DNA of 21,084 bases from Physocladia obscura (taxonomy: Eukaryota > Chytridiomycota > Chytridiomycetes > Chytridiales > Chytriomycetaceae): assembly GCA_027596945.1 (NCBI GenBank), contig JADGJH010000321.1, positions 1 to 21,084 of the forward strand. The letters run 5' to 3'. The notes beneath the pieces are model-generated. The model ran no database searches and was not told where the DNA came from. It saw only the letters and a list, made by a program, of their open reading frames with translations. The first letter of the stretch is position 1; each line of letters opens with the position of its first letter. The translations under genes were made by a program, and so were the position numbers. Of this stretch, positions 1 through 8,196 are shown piece by piece.

Positions 1-978
1 TTGGTTTCTTTTCTGAAATAGTCATAACAAAACAATAAATATTATTCATCTCTAAAACCCCTTGTTACACACGGCAAATCAACACAAATTAAAAACTCAG
101 ATTTTCTCACTTCTGGGTTTTGAAAACTCGGAAATTGGACATTTGGAGCAAAACTCTCAACATGATAAAAATATATGAATTCTGAAATCTTGTTCTTTTG
201 GTTTTTCAGAAATTGACCCTAAAGTTTTCCCATTTTAGATTCTTCTACATGATTACAAATTGAACAGTTGTAGTCATTATTGAAAACTGAGATGACAAAC
301 TTTATTATTCTGTAACTCCTTAAAGTACATCCTTGTAATTCTAAAAGTGCAATAGTTTGATGCTCATTTTTATTGTACACCACCTACCTTTAAAAGGTTA
401 AAAAAATTTAAAAAAAACTTTTTGCCATCAAAAGTTTCTTCAAATCAAACTGTGTATTCATTTCCAAAATGGTTTGAACCTTTTTTGCAAACTCTGTAAC
501 ACTCCATCTGTGAGACAGATACACATAGTTTGACTGATGTATTGTGTGTCTTGTGTGTTCTGTTGATACAGTGATGTTAGTAGGTAGGAATACCCAGAGG
601 GGTATACTTAATTGATTGTTATATCACAGCTCCAGAAAGAAAAACAAAGCAACTGAAAGAAACCTTCAAGTACTAAAAAAAACTCTGAAATTACTATCTG
701 GAGTCTCAACATGGAAAGAATCTCATTGATTATGTTTATTTACCCTTTTTTTTAAAAAGCTGTTGAAATATATTTTGAATCAAATGGTGATAAATGGTGA
801 CAAAAAATTTTGAAAATAAAGTTGGAGACGCCCGTTACAGCGTCATTGCATTTTTCAACTGGAAACATGTAAACAATATTTTTTGTTGCAAATTGTTTTT
901 GTTTGCAAATTTGAAAGAATAAAGATTTATTTAAGAATAATCAGTACCATTGAACAAGAAAACACACCTCTACTTTTT
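1..978. other. AT-rich region without a recognisable gene
   Basis: No reading frame of useful length is present on either strand. The stretch is rich in A/T runs and has no recognisable RNA gene. A short tandem duplication (aaatggtga, twice, near 783-801) and a GT-rich patch near 537-570 are the only local patterns. The last part (about 920-978) is the 3' flank of the minus-strand gene that ends at 979. Towards the left edge it may include the flank of a gene outside the window. Confidence 0.6.
926..931 (-). terminator. Probable polyadenylation signal (AATAAA) of the 979-4231 gene
   Basis: AATAAA reads on the minus strand about 50 nt after the TAG stop at 979-981, a normal distance for a eukaryotic 3' UTR. 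A plus-strand AATAAA overlaps the area at 918-923, so the assignment rests on position only. Confidence 0.4.
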
Positions 979-3900
979 CTACGCCGTACCTCCACGCACA
1001 ACATCCAAATGGCTATAGCGACGCTTTGCAGATTTTTCAAAACTCTCTAAAACAAATACGGCTGGTGTTGTAACAACTGTCGCAGCTTTCTTCAGCATGC
1101 CAAAATCATTAGTATCCAAATGCATTTCTTCAATACCATTGCTCAAAAACTCGGGGTTCAGATCAAAACCGTCATCAATATCTTCATTGTCGGCATTATC
1201 TTCAATATCCCGACTACCTCTTGATGAAAGATGCTCAAAACTTCCTCCACCAGACTGGGGTGACACAGCAGTAGAGTTGTTGGAAATAAGATCGTCACAT
1301 CCATCTGCCCCCATACCAACCTCCACCGATACAGAAGTGATTCCGCCAGTATTTGTTGTATTTGTAACTAAATATGCTGCAGGAGCCAGCTCACTGATGC
1401 CACAGTCATCAGCTGTCACACAAATATGTCCAGTTACTCCGCGCGATAGCAGCGAAGGCTCGGAAGCTGTTCTTACTAGGACCAATGCTTCAAGATCTTG
1501 TCCACCCATCTCATCGCCGCCACTTCCGACACTATTTTCCAGTATGATACTTCCAATCTCTGCAACCTTTAAAGAAGATTGAGGAACACGAGTTTGTGGA
1601 ATTTTAGCTGCCACAACTGCTCGAGTCCGTCGAATTTGCGCAGTTTTGCGATAAGCTCCTGCAACATTCCGACTTTGTAACTGCATTTGCTGCCGATCTG
1701 AAAATGCTAAATCCATGTAGTATCGTTTTGAGTAGAATTCGAACCGTGAAGTATGCGGGATTTGAGGTAATTGGGAGATTGGAAACATTGATGTTGACAG
1801 TGGCGGCTGATGCAAATCTGAAAATACGTTCGTAGCTTTTGTAGGTGGTTCAGCAGGTCTGGCTGTTGATTCAGCCGCTGATGTTGTTGCTGAAATGCGC
1901 ATTGATGCGAGAGCAGACAAAATGCTTCCATCAATGGCCTTGAGTGGCGTTATACTACTACGATGTATATTTTTGATGCCGTCCGATATTGATAGCGATC
2001 GCCGTGATTGGTGATGCAAAGGTGTTGATCTTTGAAGTGGTTGTGATTGTTTATGCCGCGTGGTGTTGCTATGACGCCTTTGCACTGATCGTCCGATTCT
2101 TGTTGGAACTGGAGCAGACGAAGCAGAAGTAGCAGTAGGAGAAACAAATCCATTACCGCTTAAAAATGAGCGCAGCGTGCTACCCCCGCCACTATTCATC
2201 GGCTGACCCATTTGTGGCTTTTGATATAGTGTCTGATTAACTGACGGCGGAAGCACCGATGGCAGGCCCCATTTGAATATTTGTTGATCATATTGCTGTT
2301 GATCGTTTAAAAACGAAGGTGGCTGGTAAATATTTGCAAGATTTCCTCTTACAAGAGCAGGTGGCATTCCAGTCGACACACTAACCGATGCCGATCGAAT
2401 CCTCCTCACGTTACTCATTGCAGTGGAGCTGGTACTATTTTGATTTACCCACAAGGTACCAGGACTTGCCGATAAACTTCGGGTACTGCCTCTTCCCACA
2501 GAATCAGCAACGGCAGCCAAAAATCCTGGCAAACACGTTGTGCCCTCATTATTCATGACGAATTCCACACTATCGTTGCTTCCGATCGACATTTTATCAG
2601 TACCATCAATATCGAGCTCTTCAAAATCTTCATTGCACATTGTTGATGCAGAATAAGCACACGAATTTGCTTGAGATGGAGAAATTACAGGTTGGTTCAC
2701 GGCTGTTTGTTGAAAAGACGAGGCCGGCATTCGTTTCTTGATTGCAGCCACTGGGTCGTTCAAATCTTCGTCTTCTGAATAATAATAATCCAGATCATTG
2801 TTATGATTTTTACGTGCTATATTAAAAATGAAAGTAAATTATTAATATGGATGAATACATGGCATTAGGTTACTCACAGTGCCGGGATTGCAAACATGCT
2901 TTCCGAGTCGGAGTAGATATTAAACCTTCCATATCATCTCGAAATCCTCTATAGGAACTGTTATGGTATTGGTTATAAAATGGCATTGATCCGTACGAAG
3001 GTACTACCGGCCTTGATAGCCCACCAAACATCATATGTTCAAGAACCGCAGTATTTCCACTGGGCACAAACGGTTGTGCACTGGCCGAAAGCTTTTTGGT
3101 GCCCACAACTGCCGACTCACTTGCCTTTTTCAGCATATTTTGTTGATGGAGTTTCTGCAAGTGGGCAAAATGGTTCAACTTTTCATCGGAGCTGGTAGGT
3201 GGTGAGCAGAGCGGAGGAGGAGGAGGAACAGCAGAAACGACCGATTGCGCTGCTATGGAAGATGGAATTTGCAGCACCACAGGTTGTATTGACGAACTTG
3301 GAATAGTCTTTGCCACAACTTCGTTGTAAGAAAGCGGTAGCTGGACAGAACTTGATGAGACGCATTCAGAATTTGAATTTCGATTTAAAGTTCCATTGCC
3401 AAAATATTCCGCCATTGATACATTCGTCATTGTTCCGACGTGACTTGTTTCCAAGGGTTTTAAAGGTCGGTGTTGCACATGTTGCGAGCTAATAGCTGAG
3501 ATCGAATACCCATTGTGGTTCAAACGGCGCAACATATGATGATTTTTCGGCAGTACAAATGGTATGGTTTGCGTCATAGTCGTTGTTAAGGATGTGGCAG
3601 GAGTAACTGAGGAACGCGCCAAAACTTGTGAAAAAGTAGCACCGGATATTTTTCCTGATGATCCAAGTTTCCAAATATTCGCACTGGAGACTGGCGCCTC
3701 CTTTTCTTTTTTGGCCAAATCACTCTGGGGTGTTTGCTGATTTACATTGGTTTGAGATTGAAGATTGGGTAAAGCCTTTTCGTTCGTCTCGGTGTCAGGA
3801 TCCATGGTCATCTCGCTATCTCTTACGGTGCCTTGCGATGGGTCAGAGTGGACTGTCAGCGGTTGTTTGGAAGTGACAGAACAGGCTTGCATTGGAGGAA

Positions 3901-4231
3901 ATTCGGAAAACGACAGTTGGCGATCGGCAAGATGAAAAGGAGCAGATGTTGAGTTTGAGTCAAAGGAAGGAACTTGCTTTGTTGCAATTTGAGGGTTGCC
4001 CGAGTTTGTGTATGTGTTTGTGTTTGCGCCAGACTTTTTGCCATGATCGTCGAGAGAATGTGAGCGCCGATGCCGTCCTTCTTTGCTGTTGGTGGTATTA
4101 TTGCTGCCGCTGTTATTGCCATTGGCGGTATTGCTGTTAATAATATTGCTGTTAGCGACTCCAACTTTAGTGCTGATTGAATTGGGCCGGCGTTGATTGA
4201 AATGTTGCTGATGGTGTGGCTGAGATTCCAT
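979..4231 (-). CDS. Large low-complexity Ser/Asn/Gln-rich protein of unknown function
   Basis: I do not recognise this protein. Two exons join in frame: 4231-2878 and 2816-979, with a 61-nt intron (donor GTGAGT, acceptor ATATAG) that splits codon 452, giving 1063 residues. The start is the ATG at 4231, which is 89 bp after the septin stop on the same strand. Most of the chain is Ser, Asn, Gln, Thr and Pro rich and looks disordered. No membrane segment or enzyme motif is visible. An acidic patch (DYYYSEDEDLNDP, about 461-473) begins just after the splice. A denser island at about 809-869 contains FYSKRYYMDLAFSDRQQ and Arg-rich sequence, and is the best candidate for a conserved domain. Basophilic phosphorylation-type motifs recur: RRSHS at 55-59, RRIRSAS at 589-595, RRHS near 698, RRSLS near 723, RTASEPS and a C-terminal RRYS. 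A regulatory or scaffold role is possible, but only as inference. Confidence 0.75.
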
Positions 4232-4320
4232 TTGTCAAAAGAAAAACAGACTCAATAATCTCTGGAAACTGAATCCACCAAGACAAAAAAAAAAAAGTAA
4301 GCAAAAGAAAAAGGGCGCCT

Positions 4321-5698
4321 CTAGTTTCCAGATGCCTCTTTCAAAGCCAGCAGCTGCTTAGTTCTGAATCCTTCATAGTGAATCATTGACGTCACATCAA
4401 TCAAATCTTGTAAGTGAGTACGAGTCAAAAAGTTACGCAAAGCAATAAATTCACAATGATCTTCATTTTCGACGTTGATAACTCCCCAACGAGTTCGACG
4501 ACCTCTGACTGCCTACAATTTTCCAGAAAATACAAATGAAAAAACCAGGTCAATTCATGAAGGACACCGGACGGACGGAATATACCTTTCCATCAACTAC
4601 GACACTTTTTTCACTTCCCACTACGGCGAAAGGAATCACATCTCTGATTGCGTTTACCAACTGACGGTCTGCACGTTCTTCTTCATCCAAAACAGACCCC
4701 AATCCACCAGACAAATCTTCGTCCACAAAAACATCCGCATATGGGAAAGTTTTGATCCCATGATACTCAATTTCTTCCTTGATCCTTTTTTTAAATGCAG
4801 TGCGCTCTTCGATAGTAAGTGAGTCCGATTTTCCAATAACTGGAATTACGTTTGCGATTTCGGAGATGCGGCGCATGACATTGATGTCGAGCGGTGTCAA
4901 CCTGTTTCCAAAAATCTTTTAGCCACAGTTCTAATTTACCACATCAAATAAGAGCTCACGCGTGGCCAGATGGCGAGATGAAAAACAAAACAGCGTGAAC
5001 TCTAGTATCTGCAATACGTCTATCTCTCGTTGGAGTAAGTTCCTTTCTCAGAAAACCGGAGTACTGGTCCTTGATGTATTTAATAATAGGCTCCCAGCAC
5101 TTATCGTTGTTGACCTGGTCGCCGTATCCAGGAGTGTCTGTGATTGTAAGCTTCAAGCGCACTCCGTTTTCTTCAATAACTAGAAATATGCGTCATTACG
5201 TGTGAGGGCAAGAAAATTAACAAAAGAACATACTATGCGAGACACTTTGGATTTCTGTGGTTTGAATAGGAACTCCATTTTCGTTTGTCTTAAGGAGTCC
5301 TTTTGAATCAACCAGGTGGGATGCAAATAGAGTGTTGACAAGCGTACTTTTTCCCAGCCCAGACCGTCCTTTTTGGTGTTGTAAATTGACAGTACCAAAA
5401 CAAACCAATCATCACCAACCAACAACCATCAGATTAAATGCAAAGCCACGCTTTAGCAACTTCTTTTCGATTTGACCTGTGATGCTGTCGAATCCGACAT
5501 AACCTGTCAGCGCAACCTGTTTATGGGTTTGTTTTTGTTATTAAGATCACTGTGTTCCGCTTCAACGAGCAGCGGCAGCCGGCACAAAACAGTCGTAGCA
5601 AAAAGGAAATGAGTGTCCAATATCATACTCTGAGCTTCTTCTCGCTTGCTGTCGTCTGAATACAATGCCAAACAAACCTTTTTCTGTTCAGTTGCCAT
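4321..5698 (-). CDS. CDC10: Septin, CDC10-like
   Basis: This GTP-binding septin would polymerise into filaments at the cell cortex and division sites. Six exons (5698-5678, 5516-5420, 5368-5234, 5179-4960, 4901-4586, 4512-4321) join exactly in frame to 326 residues. Introns are 161, 51, 54, 58 and 73 nt. A basic stretch before the G domain (KKLLKRGF, 25-32) fits a membrane-binding polybasic region. The Walker A loop is GRSGLGKS (40-47), G3 is DTPG (99-102) and G4 is GKSD (181-184). The septin unique element follows (RGRRTRWGVINVENEDHCEF). The short N-terminus, the YVGFDSITGQIE opening and the lack of a C-terminal coiled coil point to the CDC10/SEPT9-like group rather than CDC3, CDC11 or CDC12. 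The first exon is only 21 nt (MATEQKK) and is followed by the longest intron of the gene. The subgroup is inferred from motifs, without a tree. Confidence 0.93.
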
Positions 5699-5730
5699 TT
5701 TGTCGAATTGGTTTTGGGATTTTGCGTGAA
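5699..5730. promoter_or_regulatory. 32-bp gap between divergent start codons (septin / IMP1)
   Basis: Only 32 bp separate the septin ATG (5698, minus) from the IMP1 ATG (5731, plus). I see no TATA or CCAAT box inside it. Core promoters and 5' UTRs must therefore extend into the opposite gene: IMP1's into septin exon 1 and intron 1, and the septin's into IMP1 exon 1 and intron 1. This follows from geometry if both starts are right. Confidence 0.5.
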
Positions 5731-6324
5731 ATGAAAAGACAGTACTTGTTCTGGGCAACACAGGGTCTTTGTACAACCCTGCTGTGCCAGAAATATCTCA
5801 TAGACATCACAATGGTTTCAAACTTTTGATTCTTTTTTTTTTTAAATTCCAACTAAATCACTTAAGTGTACTGGCCCCTCAATGCTACCTACATTTAACA
5901 CTGTTGGCGATGTTGTTCTTCTCGAATTCGTTTCGTGGAGATGGAAACGGGAGCTGAAACTTGGCGATGTCGTGGTTGCCATTTCACCGAACCATCCTCA
6001 CAAAATCGTGTGTAAGCGAATCCTGGGATTGGTTAGGATGAATTCCCGATTCTTTTTGATTTTTATGGATTTTAGCCAGGAGATACCGTGTTAGTTGATC
6101 CGACAGTTAGCGGGGAGACTGTGAAGGTAATCCTTATCATTGAGCTTCCTTTTTTTCCTAAATAATATTTTCAGATTCCTGCTGGTCATGTTTGGCTTCA
6201 AGGCGATAATATGAGCCATTCAATTGATTCGCGTTCATACGGACCTCTACCAATGGGATTGCTGAAAGGAAAAGTCTACGCAAAGCTTTGGCCTGAATTC
6301 AAAATTATAAATAATGAAAAATAA
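5731..6324 (+). CDS. IMP1: Mitochondrial inner membrane peptidase subunit 1 (S26 signal peptidase)
   Basis: This is the catalytic subunit of the inner membrane protease, which removes bipartite sorting signals from proteins delivered to the intermembrane space. Four exons (5731-5814, 5867-6031, 6076-6126, 6175-6324) with introns of 52, 44 and 48 nt join in phase 0 to 149 residues. Residues 5-26 form a hydrophobic N-terminal anchor. The catalytic Ser is S33 in CTGPSMLPTF, and the general-base Lys is K78 in VCKRILGLPGD. The C-terminal box is GDNMSHSIDSRSYGP (110-124); its DSRSYGP form fits IMP1 better than IMP2. Sequence before S33 is the usual length for the family. An in-frame ATG at 5665 with no stop in between could add 22 residues, but it lies inside septin intron 1. 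The stop TAA is overlapped by AATAAA. The next gene begins 11 bp later. Confidence 0.9.
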
Positions 6325-6325
6325 A
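6320..6325 (+). terminator. AATAAA overlapping the IMP1 stop codon
   Basis: The hexamer spans the TAA stop at 6322-6324. If used, cleavage 10-30 nt downstream would fall at or inside the start of the next coding region (ATG 6336). Confidence 0.4.
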
Positions 6326-6335
6326 GTTGTGACAA

Positions 6336-8178
6336 ATGGAAGGAATGAAAAAGCCAGGAAAACCAGCCCCAGTGCTTCCCAAAGCCCACCAAGTTTCAAA
6401 AATTTCAATGCCACCAACGACACGCCCGAAAGTTAAATTACCGCGGCTATTGCTATCTCAGCAAGTTGATCAAAACCAACAAACAACTCCAGAAGTTCCT
6501 GTAAACACATTGATTCCACATATTCCTCTTCATCCGCAATTTTTCTACCCAATCCAAGTTATCCCCCCTGTTATTCCTTACTCTCCATATGGTGACAGTT
6601 TAAGTAATTTAAACACTACTCCGGGATTTCAAAATGTACGACGGCAACCCAATTTTTCGGTGCAACAGCAGCAACACCCCAGATTCATTTTTGCGCCGCC
6701 AATGGATTACAATATCCTCATACCTAGCGATAACCCAGCAGAATGTGCCCGACGCGAATGGGAAGAGGAGCGAGTAAGACTACGTGTGTGGGAAAAAAGG
6801 GAACAGGCAGCAAGAGTTTTGGCTGAGGATGAAAAATCAGCACAGAAAGCCTTGGATGATGCACTGAAAATAAAGATTGATAGAGAAAATGTAGCAAAAA
6901 CAAAAAGATCCGATGAGAATAAGGTGGGTACACAAAGACACGATATTTGATGTATTTATATGGAATAACAGGCTGCAATTTCAATTCAAAAAATTGGTCG
7001 AGGATATATAACACGAAAAAAATTTCCAAGTATTCACGTAAATGATATCATGCTCGTAAAAAACGTTGAACTTTATTTTCTTGAAAAGTGTATTCTTGAA
7101 TTAATTACAGAGGTTGTGTTATTTAATTTACTTAATTTTTATTTCCTCAGTTCTGAAATATTATTTATCGACTTTGTAGGAATTTATTCCAGATATATGC
7201 GTCGAAATTTGTGAAAGGCGGCACTTTCCAGTTACGTATTATATTTCCTGGACTTGCCAATTGAATATAGCGAAATAAATAAGTAAAAAAATTAAACTAA
7301 ATCCATCAATCAGTTGGCAGCCACATCCAGTCTTATTGCTCACCGAGCAAAATATCACCTGATTGAAATGATTGCAAGCCAACTTATCCAAGAATATGCT
7401 TTTGAAGTCTTCAAAGAAGTAACAACTGGTAGTTTTTTTGGAAGACCCACTTATGCACCGTTAGAGCCCGGCACAGATACAGTTGGTGGATACTTATGTG
7501 ACATCGTAGATAAAGAAATTAAATCAGCTTCAGAGGTTTATTTTATTCCATTATTTATTTACTTACAATTAAAACTTCCAAATACATTTGAACATTTGAA
7601 TCATAGGAAACATACAACGACACAATTAAAGATCTTCTTTCAATTTCGCGAGCAAATATTGCCTTTGAAGTAATATTTGAGCAAGTTTTAGATGAAATGG
7701 ACTTGGTACCATTTATGTTTAAAGTATAGTAAATCTACTGACCATAAGCACATTCAAAGATACATGACTCATTGCTCGAGGAGCTCGTTGAATACACATA
7801 TATTATGCTTCTAGACACATACATTGAGCACGAAATAATGCGTTTCTCTTACTATTTTCAAAGCGAACTTAAAAAGAATATTCTGATTTCAAAGAAACAC
7901 AATACAGCCGAGTCCACTTCGGTAACTCTTATTGTAGAGTCCATAATTGATGGAATATTTGCGAACAGACTTGTTCAGCATATTTCGTCGCGGGGTACAA
8001 GTTTCGTCGAATATGACGCTGGCACTCAGTTTCTGGATGCGATTTTGGCAAATATCCTGGTACAAAAATATTTTACTTTGAGAGATGTTGAGGTGATATT
8101 CCTTTTTCATTCCAGAAAATATTTTTAACTTCTATTCAACACAATTGACAGTTTGATTTAGATTCTGACAAGAAATGA
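6336..8178 (+). CDS. IQ-motif helical protein of unknown function
   Basis: I do not recognise a named family. My model has seven exons: 6336-6923, 6972-7112, 7180-7230, 7314-7535, 7607-7723, 7760-8092 and 8152-8178, about 492 residues. Residues 1-130 are Pro/Gln rich. About 137-196 is a charged coiled-coil-like helix (REWEEERVRLRVWEKREQ). An IQ calmodulin-binding motif (SIQKIGRGYITRKKF) starts near residue 200. The rest is a run of amphipathic helices in which a short motif, A-[S/N]-x-L-[I/V]-Q, occurs three times. IQ plus coiled-coil architecture is common in flagellar proteins, and chytrids have flagellated spores, so a flagellar role is plausible but unproven. Uncertain points are the 36-nt intron 7724-7759 (an alternative donor at 7706 gives about 54 nt) and the end. 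Without the last intron (8093-8151) the frame stops at 8128 instead. The gene is tandem with IMP1 and convergent with RIM15. Confidence 0.7.
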
Positions 8179-8190
8179 CTTGAAATTAGT

Positions 8191-8196
8191 TTTATT
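8191..8196 (-). terminator. AATAAA overlapping the RIM15 stop codon
   Basis: On the minus strand the gene ends TCT TAA TAA A. Two in-frame TAA codons stand in tandem and AATAAA overlaps the first by two bases. Cleavage downstream would place the 3' end inside the last exon of the convergent IQ gene. Confidence 0.4.

Noticed and set aside
783..801. Tandem aaatggtga repeat
   Set aside because: There are only two copies in AT-rich sequence, with no sign of a larger array.
1097..1582. Plus-strand open frame of 161 codons opposite the left gene
   Set aside because: It is antisense to the exon of the 979-4231 gene and has Ser/Pro-rich complement-like composition, with no motif or splice continuation.
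4387..4394. Perfect CRE-like site TGACGTCA
   Set aside because: It lies inside the last septin exon and encodes the conserved DVTSM stretch, so it is best explained by coding sequence.
8093..8115. A 23-nt intron (GTGATA...TTCCAG) at the end of the IQ gene
   Set aside because: It is too short for spliceosomal removal in fungi. The 59-nt version ending at 8151 or plain readthrough to 8128 is more likely.
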